From NCBI GenBank assembly GCA_937895985.1, contig CALBKL010000166.1, positions 1 through 10,876 of the forward strand: 10,876 nt of DNA, written 5' to 3'. Every line of letters begins with the position of its first letter. The stretch's first letter is position 1. Under the pieces are notes generated by a model, which saw nothing but the letters and a program-made list of their open reading frames with translations, ran no database searches and was not told the origin of the DNA. This DNA comes from an uncultured Solobacterium sp. Its GTDB lineage: Bacteria; Bacillota_I; Bacilli_A; Erysipelotrichales; Erysipelotrichaceae. Of the stretch, positions 1 through 8,225 are shown in pieces. The position numbers and the translations under genes are program-made.

Positions 1-354
1 ACCTTCTTTTTTCGCAGCCTCATAGATTGCATCCCATGCATGCATTGTTTCCTTTACAGCTGAAGAATCTGGAATCACAACACCACCAAGTCCATCTTTA
101 CCATGTACTTCGGAAGCATCATCTAATTCTACGCACATTGGTTTAATTGCGCCTGGATATACTTTAATATCTTCTCTACCTGCATAGGCAAGTACATTAC
201 GACAGTTTTTAAATGTCTTGGCATGTTCTACGTTTCCAGCAACTGAGGAAATACCACGAATTGCAAGTTTATCTAACTTGAGTGCACAAAGGAGTGCAAC
301 CGCATCATCAACACCAGTATCAGTATCAATCCAAATTGGAATTAAATCTGTCAT
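1..354 (-). CDS. Nucleoside hydrolase (IUNH family), C-terminus cut by window edge
   Basis: This is the last visible gene of the nup operon; only its first 118 codons are inside the window. The N-terminus carries the calcium- and ribose-binding signature of inosine-uridine nucleoside hydrolases, DTDTGVDDAVAL at residues 10-21, with Asp12, Asp16 and Asp17 as the expected ligands, followed by the strand ISSVAGN (residues 35-41). The family hydrolyses the N-glycosidic bond of ribonucleosides to free base and ribose in the cytosol. The ATG at 354 overlaps the stop of the preceding hydrolase by four bases (ATGA) and has AAAGGTG about nine bases upstream, so translation is probably coupled. It differs clearly from its neighbour (DTDTGVDD against DGDPGHDD), so the pair probably differs in substrate preference. 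The catalytic C-terminal half cannot be checked here. Confidence 0.9.
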   Translation of the reverse strand, partial: MTDLIPIWIDTDTGVDDAVALLCALKLDKLAIRGISSVAGNVEHAKTFKNCRNVLAYAGREDIKVYPGAIKPMCVELDDASEVHGKDGLGGVVIPDSSAVKETMHAWDAIYEAAKKEG

Positions 355-1310
355 GCGATATCCACCTTTCTGCCCTCGTATGTCTTACATACTTCCACTA
401 GTAAATCAACAAATTTATCACGGTCAACACCGAGCACAGCAGTAACATTATTCGGATTTCCACTAGATTGGTGCCAATCTGCGATAGTCGCACCACGTGT
501 GTAGTGACCCTCAGTGTCGACTTCAACATACATCTCTTGTGTTGTAAAGATTTCAGGCTTCATTAATACTGCCACAGCACATGGATCATGTAATGGCGAA
601 CCATTCCAACCAAGTTCTGCGTGATGCTTGAAGAAGAAATCTAACCAATCCGCAACGATACCAGATACCTGGTTTCCAATTTCACGGATTCTCTTTTCAT
701 CCTCTGGATATACGATAGCCTTCTCTGTTACATCAAGACCACACATTGTTAGTGGGATACCAGATGTAAATACGATCTGTGCAGCTTCTGGATCTTCAAA
801 GATATTGAATTCAGCAGCTGGGGTCCAGTTCCCGTTTCTAAGTCCACCACCCATGATGGAGATTCTTCCAATCTTGGATTTTAATTCTGGATGAGTTAGT
901 AATAACGCTGCTACATTTGTTTGTGGACCGGTAGCGATAATCGTTACCGGTTCCTTACTTTCTCTTAATACTTTCGCCATTAAACCGACAGAAGATAACT
1001 CTGATAACTGCATGCATGGCTCTGGCATAGCAGGGCCATCCAAGCCAGATTCACCATGGAAGTTTCCAGCTGTGATTAATGGAGATAATAATGGTAGTTC
1101 TCTACCCTTCGCAATTGGCGCATCAATACCTAGTAAAGTACAAATACGCATTGCGTTATATGTTGTTTTGGCTAGTGTTTGATTACCTGCCACACTTGTG
1201 ACTGCTTTGATATCAAAGGCAGGATTTGCCTTGGCAAATACCCAAGCAATCGCATCATCGTGACCTGGATCGCCATCTAAGATGACTGGTATTTTCTTGA
1301 TTTCGCTCAT
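351..1310 (-). CDS. Nucleoside hydrolase, RihA/RihB-like (IUNH family)
   Basis: A full-length (319 residues, usual for the family) ribonucleoside hydrolase that releases base plus ribose. The signature DGDPGHDDAIAW lies at residues 12-23, with Asp14, Asp18 and Asp19 as probable calcium and ribose ligands. TGPQTN (127-132) and AEFNIFEDPEAA (166-177) are the central active-site segments, and HD at 241-242 supplies the fourth metal ligand and the nearby catalytic His. From memory the sequence most resembles E. coli RihB, a pyrimidine-preferring enzyme, for example in HGESGLDGP and the TQEMYVEVD segment, but specificity cannot be assigned safely. Its ATG is 11 bases after the nupC stop, with GAAGGTGA in that gap as ribosome site, and its own stop overlaps the next hydrolase gene. 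Its place behind a nucleoside transporter supports hydrolysis of imported nucleosides. Confidence 0.93.
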   Translation of the reverse strand: MSEIKKIPVILDGDPGHDDAIAWVFAKANPAFDIKAVTSVAGNQTLAKTTYNAMRICTLLGIDAPIAKGRELPLLSPLITAGNFHGESGLDGPAMPEPCMQLSELSSVGLMAKVLRESKEPVTIIATGPQTNVAALLLTHPELKSKIGRISIMGGGLRNGNWTPAAEFNIFEDPEAAQIVFTSGIPLTMCGLDVTEKAIVYPEDEKRIREIGNQVSGIVADWLDFFFKHHAELGWNGSPLHDPCAVAVLMKPEIFTTQEMYVEVDTEGHYTRGATIADWHQSSGNPNNVTAVLGVDRDKFVDLLVEVCKTYEGRKVDIA

Positions 1311-1321
1311 GCGTTCACCTT

Positions 1322-2266
1322 CTATGCATTTTCACGGCGTGCACGCTTTGCACGACTTGCCGCAATTAGAGCGAATACAACTAAGCCGACAATCGTTACT
1401 AAATAAGGGATTGGTGAAACAAGGTTGGAATCAACACCTGTCGCAGATAACTTGATACCAAATGCCTGTGCAAATCCAAAGATAAGCGCTGCTAGCATGC
1501 ATCCTAAAGGCTCACCAGCACCCATTGCCTGTGCTGCTAAGGCAATAAATCCACGTCCAGCAACCATGTCGAGGGACCAACCCATCGCATAGTACATAGA
1601 CATAAACGCACCACCCATACCGCAGAGTACACCGGCGATAACCATTGTAATGTACTTCACTTTAATCACACTAACACCAACAGAAGAAGCCGCATGTGAG
1701 TTTTCACCAACAGAGCGGATATTTAATCCTAGTGGTGTATGGTATAGCAATACCCATGTTAAGAACACACAGATAAATGCAAAGTATGTTAATAAACTAT
1801 GTCCGGATAATACCTGTCCAATCACAGGGATCTTATCGATGAGTGGAATTGTAATACTTGGAATCTGTAACTTCTGTGTAATCAAAGAAGTTGTAGAAGT
1901 AAGTTGTGATCCCTGGGTAATTCCTGTAATTACCTTAACTAAGAAGATTGTTCCACCAGATCCAATCATATTGACTGCAGTACCAGTTAAGATAATGTTT
2001 GTCTTTAGATTGAATGCAAAGAATCCCATCAGTAAGCTAACGATAATACCTACAGCAATTGCCACAAGTAAACCAACAAACCAATTTCCAGAATAGTAAG
2101 CAAATAAGGAACCAAACAACGCGGAAATCATCATAGTACCTTCAAGACCGATGTTAGAAACACCCGCTTTTTCACAGATAACAGCAGCCATTGTCGCAAA
2201 TAGGATTGGAGCTGTAATACGGAAAATCGCAAAGAAGAATTCTGGTGTCATAATTAGTGAAAACAT
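1322..2266 (-). CDS. nupC: Nucleoside ABC transporter permease, NupC/YufQ type
   Basis: The second, shorter permease (314 residues) of a BmpA-NupABC nucleoside importer, an integral membrane protein of the BPD_transp_2 family. Nearly the whole length is hydrophobic, with roughly 8-9 membrane segments. Two family landmarks are visible: EKAGVSNIGLEGTMMISA near residues 32-49 and a cytoplasmic loop IRSVGENSHAASSVGVSV near 183-200 that should contact the ATPase. A basic C-terminus (residues 305-314) follows the last membrane segment. The start lies one base after the nupB stop, with GGGAG inside the end of nupB as ribosome site, so the two permeases are tightly coupled. An internal Met at residue 6 is a less likely alternative start. 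Confidence 0.9.
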   Translation of the reverse strand: MFSLIMTPEFFFAIFRITAPILFATMAAVICEKAGVSNIGLEGTMMISALFGSLFAYYSGNWFVGLLVAIAVGIIVSLLMGFFAFNLKTNIILTGTAVNMIGSGGTIFLVKVITGITQGSQLTSTTSLITQKLQIPSITIPLIDKIPVIGQVLSGHSLLTYFAFICVFLTWVLLYHTPLGLNIRSVGENSHAASSVGVSVIKVKYITMVIAGVLCGMGGAFMSMYYAMGWSLDMVAGRGFIALAAQAMGAGEPLGCMLAALIFGFAQAFGIKLSATGVDSNLVSPIPYLVTIVGLVVFALIAASRAKRARRENA

Positions 2267-2267
2267 C

Positions 2268-3413
2268 TTACTTCACGCTCCCTTCTACAATCGCTCCAAC
2301 TTGTTTTTCGCGCAACTCCTCTTCAGCACTCTTAACGACAAGTCTTTGACGATACTTGGATAAGAATTGATCGGCCGCAAAGAACAAGAAGATAATCGCT
2401 TGAATAATATCAATCAACTGTGCAGGAACTGCAGCGTAGGTTGACATTAAAGTACATCCCTTTTCAAGATAAGCCATAAAGAAGGCAGCGAGTGGAACAA
2501 ATGCTGGATTATTACCTGCTAGAATCGCTACAGTAATACCCGTCCAACCATAACCCGGTTGTGCTAACCAGTCAAAGTATTGGTTTCTTCCAAGCATCTC
2601 AATGCCACCACCCATACCTGCTAGTAATCCACCGATTACCTGTGAAAGGATGATAATCATAACAACGTTCATACCAGAGTACATTGAGAACTTCTGGTTG
2701 ATACCAATCATACGGATTGCATATCCCCAACGTGTACGATACATAAATAGTGCAATGATAATTGTCATTACGATTGCGATTACAAAGCCAATAGATAACT
2801 TAGAACCATTATCGATTAACTGAGGAAGTGCAGCGTTCACCTGGAAGTTACTTGTTTGAACTGTACCCTTTGTCTTATCAGCGATAAACGCATTCATCAT
2901 GAACTTAATTACGTACATGATGACATAGTTCAACATAAGGGAGTTTACCATTTCACTAACATTTAACTTCGCCTTTAATACTGCAGGAATTAACATCATT
3001 AAACCTGTTACAACTGCACCTGCAAGAATGGCAACGATTGGTAGTAATGCGCCAGGTAATGGAACATATACTGCAACTAAAGAAGTCACAAACGCACCAA
3101 GTAAGATACCACCCTCAGAGCCAAGGTTAAATTGGTTTGCCGAGAACATCACACAAGTTGCTAGACCCGTAAAGATAATAGGAATCATGCTTGCAAGTAC
3201 ATCTGTAAAGCCCTTTACACTAAACGTACCATTTGCACGGAATACCGGTTGAATTAACATCGACTTCAAAGAACTTAATGTCGCAAGTAGTCTTGCGCCA
3301 AAACTATCTCCCTTTGAACTAATAAAGATTAGGATTGCCGCAACTAGTAACGCAATACCGATAGCCATTGCGCCACGTACAATACTAAATATCAAACTTC
3401 TTTTCTTATTCAT
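2268..3413 (-). CDS. nupB: Nucleoside ABC transporter permease, NupB/YufP type
   Basis: The first, longer permease (381 residues) of the nucleoside importer. After a basic N-terminus (MNKKR) there is a membrane segment at about residues 13-32, then a short extracytoplasmic stretch and a polytopic core. FNLGSEGGILLGAF (about 94-107) and LNVSEMVNSLMLNYV (about 150-164) match conserved segments of this permease family, and a coupling loop RMIGINQKFSMYSG follows near 233-246. I chose the ATG at 3413 rather than the upstream start at 3485, because GCGAGG sits seven bases before it and the longer version would overlap nupA by 80 bases. With this start the overlap with the nupA stop is eight bases, which suggests translational coupling. 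Confidence 0.9.
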   Translation of the reverse strand: MNKKRSLIFSIVRGAMAIGIALLVAAILIFISSKGDSFGARLLATLSSLKSMLIQPVFRANGTFSVKGFTDVLASMIPIIFTGLATCVMFSANQFNLGSEGGILLGAFVTSLVAVYVPLPGALLPIVAILAGAVVTGLMMLIPAVLKAKLNVSEMVNSLMLNYVIMYVIKFMMNAFIADKTKGTVQTSNFQVNAALPQLIDNGSKLSIGFVIAIVMTIIIALFMYRTRWGYAIRMIGINQKFSMYSGMNVVMIIILSQVIGGLLAGMGGGIEMLGRNQYFDWLAQPGYGWTGITVAILAGNNPAFVPLAAFFMAYLEKGCTLMSTYAAVPAQLIDIIQAIIFLFFAADQFLSKYRQRLVVKSAEEELREKQVGAIVEGSVK

Positions 3414-4965
3414 GACAAACCCTCGCAATCTCTTCTGCTGTTTGTTTCTTAATACCCAACATATATTGACCCATGATTTCGTCATTTAACTGACTTGTAT
3501 CCTCGAAGTACGCAACAATCTGACCACCATACATCACGATTAAACTATCAGATAATTCCATAACTTCGTTTAAGTCTGCAGATACGAGTAACACACCAAT
3601 TCCAGAACGTGATAGTTCTACCAACTTCTTACGGATGAATTCTGTAGCACCAACGTCGATACCACGCGTTGGTTGATCAGCGATAATCAAATCTGGTTGA
3701 TTGGAGAATTCACGTGCAACAACAACCTTCTGAATATTACCACCAGATAACATTCCAACCTTCTGGTCGCGGCTCTTGCACAATACTTTATATTCTTTAA
3801 TGAGGGCATCCGTCTCTTCATGCATGTTTTTCATGTTAAACATCAAACCTTTGTTCATCTTCTTAGAATCTGCACGGTCAGAGATAATATTTTCTTCAAT
3901 TGACGCATTTGCGGCGATACCAAATAACATACGATCTTCTGGCACTAATGAGATATGCTTCTCACGCAACTGGCGTTGGTTTAGACCAATAATATTATCG
4001 CCCTTCATCGTGATTGTTCCTTCATTTGGTTTATTTAAACCAAATAACATATCAACAAGTTCCTTTTGACCATTACCTTCAACACCTGCAATACCAAGGA
4101 TTTCTCCCTTGCGAACGGATAGAGATACGCCATTGAGCATCTTCTTACCCCAGTCATTGACATAATGTAAGTCTCTGACTCTTAGGATTTCTTCTGTTGG
4201 TTTTGCGGCATCCTTTTGAACCTGTAAGACGACATCACGTCCTACCATCAAGCGAGAAATCTTCTCAGGTGTGACGTCCTTTGTCTCATAGACACCCATA
4301 AACTTACCACCACGCAAGATACTTAAACGGTCTGTGATCTCCATGATTTCGTTTAGCTTATGAGAAATAAAGATTAATGTATAACCCTGTTCTTTTAGAT
4401 GCTTTAACTCCTTAAATAGTTCTGTTGTTTCTTGGGTAGTTAAAACAGCAGTAGGCTCATCTAAAATCAAGATCTTAGCACCACGTACTAAAGCCTTTAA
4501 GATTTCTACCTTCTGCTTCATTCCAACCGGGATATCGACAACACGCGCATTTGGATCAACTGCCAAGTTAAACTTCTTGGAGTATTCCTCAGTAATCTTG
4601 ATTGCCTTTTGACGGTCGATGAAAATACCGTTCTTCTTTGGAGTCATACCCAATACGATGTTTTCAGCGACAGTTAAACTTGGCACTAACATAAAGTGTT
4701 GGTGAACCATTCCGATACCTTTCGAAATCGCAACGTTTGGTGATGATAGATGTACCTTTTCACCATTGACATAAATTTCACCTTCTGTAGGTTGTTCCAA
4801 ACCGAACAACATCTTCATCAGTGTGGATTTACCAGCACCATTTTCTCCCATCAGCGCATGAATTTCGCCTTTGCGTACATTCAAGTCAACATCCTGGTTT
4901 GCCACGACACCATTAGGATAAATCTTGCGAATGCCTTTCATTTGAATGACATATTCTTCGTTCAT
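3406..4965 (-). CDS. nupA: Nucleoside ABC transporter ATPase with two nucleotide-binding domains (NupA/YufO)
   Basis: A 519-residue protein with two fused ABC ATPase domains that powers the importer from the cytoplasmic face. Domain 1 has a perfect Walker A (GENGAGKST, 40-48), Q-loop Gln89, Walker B LILDE (166-170) and His202, but a degenerate signature (VGMKQK, 147-152). Domain 2 has a degenerate Walker A (GVEGNGQKE, 294-302), a good LSGGNIQK signature (406-413), Gln431 in place of the catalytic Glu (LIIADQPTRG), and Ala instead of the switch His (VSADLNEV). This leaves one complete ATP site, formed from Walker A of domain 1 and the signature of domain 2. From memory this asymmetry is usual for the RbsA/YufO-like branch. 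The start has GAGGTAAGAGAA just upstream. Confidence 0.93.
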   Translation of the reverse strand: MNEEYVIQMKGIRKIYPNGVVANQDVDLNVRKGEIHALMGENGAGKSTLMKMLFGLEQPTEGEIYVNGEKVHLSSPNVAISKGIGMVHQHFMLVPSLTVAENIVLGMTPKKNGIFIDRQKAIKITEEYSKKFNLAVDPNARVVDIPVGMKQKVEILKALVRGAKILILDEPTAVLTTQETTELFKELKHLKEQGYTLIFISHKLNEIMEITDRLSILRGGKFMGVYETKDVTPEKISRLMVGRDVVLQVQKDAAKPTEEILRVRDLHYVNDWGKKMLNGVSLSVRKGEILGIAGVEGNGQKELVDMLFGLNKPNEGTITMKGDNIIGLNQRQLREKHISLVPEDRMLFGIAANASIEENIISDRADSKKMNKGLMFNMKNMHEETDALIKEYKVLCKSRDQKVGMLSGGNIQKVVVAREFSNQPDLIIADQPTRGIDVGATEFIRKKLVELSRSGIGVLLVSADLNEVMELSDSLIVMYGGQIVAYFEDTSQLNDEIMGQYMLGIKKQTAEEIARVCHE

Positions 4966-5196
4966 TTCTCTTACCTCGTTCCATTTTTATACAGATGATT
5001 TTTCTTCAAAAGAAAATCCAGTTCCAACCACCATCCCAAGTTATTTTCAAAACTATTGAAAACTACACTTTTCGGCAGCTGAAACTGGATTCATAAATCA
5101 CCAAAGATACTAATCAGATATATTGTTTTTTCGTGGTTGAATGAAACTTTTAAATTTCTACGTAAAACAATTTATGAATCTTTTGTAACGCTACGA
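4966..5196 (-). promoter_or_regulatory. Structured intercistronic region between bmpA and nupA
   Basis: This 231-base gap is long for an operon whose other genes touch or overlap, and I see no ORF or clear promoter in it. Read as minus-strand RNA it has three competing pairings. Segment A (5180-5170, GATTCATAAAT) is perfectly complementary over 11 bases to the first part of segment B (5098-5083, ATTTATGAATCCAGTT). The last nine bases of B pair with segment C (5023-5015, AACTGGATT). C also overlaps a local hairpin at 5018-4997. A further hairpin (TTTTCAA/TTGAAAA, 5062-5044) is nested between B and C. There is no U-tract, so it is not a standard terminator. A role in mRNA stability or partial read-through, giving more binding protein than transporter, is inference. 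Confidence 0.5.
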
Positions 5197-6324
5197 TTAA
5201 GGACGTACCTTTTCACGTAATGTTTCTAAATCTTTAGATGTGTTTCCTAATGCTGTAGGAACTTCAACCTTACCGTCTAAGATAGCTTGAATAGCTTCGT
5301 TAACCTTGTCCTTAGTTGCTTGAGAAGCATACTTGGCAAAGTTCTTGTCAGTTACTACACCAACACCATTTTCCTTCAAGCCTAATGTAACTTCCGTTCC
5401 CCAGTATTCTCTACCTGCATCCCATTCATCAAATACCCAAATGAGAGAGTTACCAACATTCTTTAAACCAGATGTTAATGTAATCGCTGCTAAGTCAGGA
5501 GAGAAAGTAGATTCCTGGTCTGAGTCAACACCGATAAACCATGCATTATTCTTTTCAAGAGCTGCTTCAGCTGCACCATTACCAGCATTACCAGCAACAC
5601 CCCAGATAATATCAGCCTTGTTATCACTAATCATGGATAAACCATATTCCTTAGCAATCGCTGTATCTACATAGTCATTTGTATAACGTGTATCAACCTT
5701 GATTTCTGGATCAACGTTCTGAGCACCTGTAATATAGCCATATAAGAAGTCATTGATAACTGGGCTATCGATACCACCAACGAAACCAATTACCTTTTCA
5801 GGATTAATACGTTCAACAGATGTATCTGTTGTCATGCTTGCAGCTAATGTACCAATGATATAACCTAACTCATTCTGCTTGTATGTTAAATTGAGGACAT
5901 TCTTATTTTCGCCAGCATAAGTATTGTCATCAAAGATTGCATACTTCTGATCTGGATACTTTGTAGCAACTTCCTTTAAGAAGTCAGGCATCTGATATGT
6001 TCCACAGATAATTAAGTCATATTCTCCCAAATCAGATACTTCATACAATGTCTGTAGCCATCTTGGCTTATCAGCGTCTGTACCACCCATTTCAATTGTC
6101 TTTAATGTGATACGACCATCTTTTTCAAGAGTCTGTAAACCAGCTGCTGCTGAGTCAAAGAATGACTTATCACCCAAGTTACCGTTAACTAGGTATGCTA
6201 CGTTGTAAGTCTTTCCGTGTGTCTCTGTTGCGTTGGAACCCTGCTTTTCAGATCCCTTAGGGCCACAACCAACGAGCGGTGTTAACAACAATGCAACCAT
6301 TGCTGCCTTTAATAGATTTTTCAT
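5197..6324 (-). CDS. bmpA: BMP-family nucleoside-binding lipoprotein
   Basis: The substrate-binding lipoprotein (375 residues) of the nucleoside importer, anchored on the outer face of the membrane. The signal peptide MKNLLKAAMVALLL ends in a lipobox LVGC with Cys20 as the lipidated residue, then a polar Gly/Ser/Lys linker to about residue 38. The BMP fold (PnrA-like) follows, with LGDKSFFDSAAAGL near 50-63, FVGGIDSPVINDFLYGY in the middle, and AGNAGNGAAEAA and WFIGVDSD lining the presumed nucleoside pocket. I start at the ATG at 6324, because the upstream TTG at 6339 would place the ribosome site GGGAGG inside the gene. It is the first gene of the operon, which is usual for these systems. 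Cargo is probably purine nucleosides, by analogy with PnrA and BmpA; the exact substrate is not shown. Confidence 0.93.
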   Translation of the reverse strand: MKNLLKAAMVALLLTPLVGCGPKGSEKQGSNATETHGKTYNVAYLVNGNLGDKSFFDSAAAGLQTLEKDGRITLKTIEMGGTDADKPRWLQTLYEVSDLGEYDLIICGTYQMPDFLKEVATKYPDQKYAIFDDNTYAGENKNVLNLTYKQNELGYIIGTLAASMTTDTSVERINPEKVIGFVGGIDSPVINDFLYGYITGAQNVDPEIKVDTRYTNDYVDTAIAKEYGLSMISDNKADIIWGVAGNAGNGAAEAALEKNNAWFIGVDSDQESTFSPDLAAITLTSGLKNVGNSLIWVFDEWDAGREYWGTEVTLGLKENGVGVVTDKNFAKYASQATKDKVNEAIQAILDGKVEVPTALGNTSKDLETLREKVRP

Positions 6325-6379
6325 GTATTTTCCTCCCAAAATCTTTTCAAATCACTAGTCATCTCTTAAAATAAAATAG

Positions 6380-6393
6380 TGAAAGCGATTTCA
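6380..6393. promoter_or_regulatory. cre box (CcpA operator)
   Basis: TGAAAGCGATTTCA fits the core of the catabolite-responsive element consensus (TGNNARCGNWWWCA) at every position and has perfect TGAAA/TTTCA half-sites. It lies about ten bases downstream of the bmpA -10, near the expected transcription start, where CcpA binding normally represses. Being in the divergent spacer, it could also influence add. A different LacI-family regulator could use such a site. Confidence 0.7.
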
Positions 6394-6402
6394 TGTAAAC
6401 TC

Positions 6403-6431
6403 ATTTTATTATTGGGTTTTAAATAAGTCAA
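6403..6431 (-). promoter_or_regulatory. Sigma-A promoter of the bmpA-nup operon
   Basis: On the minus strand TTGACT (6431-6426) and TAAAAT (6408-6403) are separated by 17 bases, each five of six to consensus. Transcription would start near 6396, giving a leader of about 70 bases that begins at the cre box. I found no equally good promoter for add on the other strand of this spacer. Confidence 0.75.
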
Positions 6432-6462
6432 CAAATACATATCACCGGAAAGGACAAAAATT

Positions 6463-7494
6463 ATGTTAAATCGTATACCTAAAATTAATCTTCACTTGCA
6501 TCTAGACGGCTCATTCCGCTTGGATACAATATGGAAACTCGCACATGAACAAAATGTGCAAATGCCTGCAGATACCATCGAAGGCTATGAAGCATTTATT
6601 CGTAAGTGTGCAAATGCCAAAGATGTAAATGAATATCTTAAGATGTTTGATACACCTTTAAAATGTATGCAAGATAAAGCTTCTATCACTCGTATCACTG
6701 AAGAGTTGATTGAAGATTTAGCCAACCAAGGCTACATTTATGCAGAGATTCGCTTCGCTCCTCAGCTTCACACACAAAAAGGTCTAACACAAGCTGAGGC
6801 AACAGAGGCTGTATTAGAAGGCAGAAACAACGCCCTTAAAAAATATCCTAATCTTCGTATTGGTATCCTTACATGCATGATGTGTATTGGTGTTGATACA
6901 CTAAACCAAAAAGAAAATATGGAAACTGTAGAAGTATGCAAGCAATACCTTGGTAAAGGTGTTGTTGGAATTGACCTTGCAGGTGCAGAAGGATTTGTAC
7001 CTCTATCTAACTTTGGCCCATTATTCGCAAAGGCGAAAGAATACGGTCTACCTATGACTTGTCATGCAGGTGATAGCCAAGGCCCAGATACCGTTAAAGA
7101 CGCAATGGACTTTGGTGTAACACGTATCGGTCATGGCCACCACGTATACTTTGACCAAGAACTTGTAGAGCGCGCAAAAGAAAACAAAGTACTCTTTGAA
7201 ATCTGCCCTACATCCAATGTACAGTGTCAGACCGTACCATCGTACGCAAAGCATCCTATGAAACCACTCTATGACCAAGGTGTCCTTATATCTGTTAACA
7301 CTGATAACGATACATTTGCTGGTGTACACATCACAGACGAATATGCACATTGCATCGAAGATATGGGCTTTACAGTCGATGATATCTTCCAAATGAATAT
7401 CAATGCAGTAAATGCCGCATTTGTTACAGAAGAAGAAAGAAAAGAATTACTGCATATTTTAGAAACAACCAGAAAGGAATATGCACGATGCTAG
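6463..7494 (+). CDS. add: Adenosine deaminase
   Basis: A 343-residue zinc amidohydrolase converting adenosine (and deoxyadenosine) to inosine and ammonia in the cytosol. Zinc ligands are visible: HLH at residues 11-13, His201 and Asp281. The conserved IGHG (222-225) supplies the His next to the hydrolytic water, and CPTSN (248-252) is also typical. Two active-site positions differ from the textbook mammalian enzyme. The catalytic Glu of HAGE is Asp here (HAGD, Asp204), and the residue after the zinc Asp is Asn (NTDND, Asn282). I recall the latter from other bacterial homologues; the former is unusual. GGAAAGGA lies eight bases before the ATG. The gene diverges from bmpA and its end overlaps the phosphorylase start, so inosine would pass to the next enzyme. 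Confidence 0.92.
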   Translation: MLNRIPKINLHLHLDGSFRLDTIWKLAHEQNVQMPADTIEGYEAFIRKCANAKDVNEYLKMFDTPLKCMQDKASITRITEELIEDLANQGYIYAEIRFAPQLHTQKGLTQAEATEAVLEGRNNALKKYPNLRIGILTCMMCIGVDTLNQKENMETVEVCKQYLGKGVVGIDLAGAEGFVPLSNFGPLFAKAKEYGLPMTCHAGDSQGPDTVKDAMDFGVTRIGHGHHVYFDQELVERAKENKVLFEICPTSNVQCQTVPSYAKHPMKPLYDQGVLISVNTDNDTFAGVHITDEYAHCIEDMGFTVDDIFQMNINAVNAAFVTEEERKELLHILETTRKEYARC

Positions 7495-8225
7495 AAGCAC
7501 ATATTCAATTAGACAAAAGTGTAAACGCAAAGTATGCAATCATGCCTGGAGATCCAGCTCGCATTGATCGCATTATCCCCTTCCTTGAGGATGTAAAAGA
7601 ACTCGCGTATAACCGAGAATTCAGAAGCGTCTCTGGTTACTATAAAGGTGTAAAGGTCATTGCCATCTCCACTGGTATCGGTGGCTCCTCTGCTTCCATC
7701 GCCATTGAAGAGTTAAAACACATTGGCGTAGACACAATGATACGTATCGGTTCCTGTGGTGCCCTACAAACAAATATCCAGCTTGGAGATCTTATCTTCG
7801 CAATTGGCGCAGTACGTGATGAAGGCACATCCAAGGCATATGCAGATATTCGTTATCCAGCAGTTGCGGATACAGAATTCTTACTCAAATGTATCGAAAC
7901 CGCAAAAGAAAATCATTGGGACTATCACACTGGTATCGTTCATAGCCATGAAAGCTTCTATATTGACACAAACGCAGAAGAAGAAAAGAAATGGTCATCC
8001 ATGGGTGTCCTTGGCGCAGATATGGAAACAGCTGCCCTATTTACAGTAGGTCGTTTACGCAACATTCGTACAATGTCCATCCTTAATAACGTTGTTCTCT
8101 ATGGTCAAGATACAGCAGATGCGATTGGTGATTACGCCGATCAAGCAACGAAGACAATGGAAGGCGAACGCAGAGAAATCCTTACAGCACTGGAAGCTAT
8201 CTATAAATTAGAAAAAAATGTCTGA
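7488..8225 (+). CDS. NP-I family nucleoside phosphorylase (uridine/purine phosphorylase-like)
   Basis: A 245-residue member of the hexameric NP-I family, which cleaves nucleosides with phosphate to base plus ribose-1-phosphate. Phosphate-site features are MPGDPAR (19-25), Arg43 and RIGSCGAL (86-93). STGIGGSSASIAIEEL (61-76) resembles uridine phosphorylase, and the ribose-binding segment is ADMETAAL (177-184). Neither specificity mark is present: the uridine phosphorylase QxR after the SFY segment is replaced by an acidic stretch (TNAEEEKK, 161-168), and the SDH motif carrying the catalytic Asp of DeoD is replaced by ILNNVV (198-203). The family call is firm; the substrate is open, and coupling to add favours inosine. 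The ATG overlaps the add stop by seven bases and follows AAAGGA. The last codons form half of a terminator palindrome. Confidence 0.88.
   Translation: MLEAHIQLDKSVNAKYAIMPGDPARIDRIIPFLEDVKELAYNREFRSVSGYYKGVKVIAISTGIGGSSASIAIEELKHIGVDTMIRIGSCGALQTNIQLGDLIFAIGAVRDEGTSKAYADIRYPAVADTEFLLKCIETAKENHWDYHTGIVHSHESFYIDTNAEEEKKWSSMGVLGADMETAALFTVGRLRNIRTMSILNNVVLYGQDTADAIGDYADQATKTMEGERREILTALEAIYKLEKNV

Noticed and set aside
3414..3485. A longer nupB with 24 extra N-terminal residues
   Set aside because: It would overlap nupA by 80 bases, and the ATG at 3413 has a ribosome site and a normal eight-base overlap.
6325..6462. A purine riboswitch in front of bmpA or add
   Set aside because: The spacer shows a promoter, a cre box and ribosome sites but no purine aptamer core, and leaves too little leader for one.
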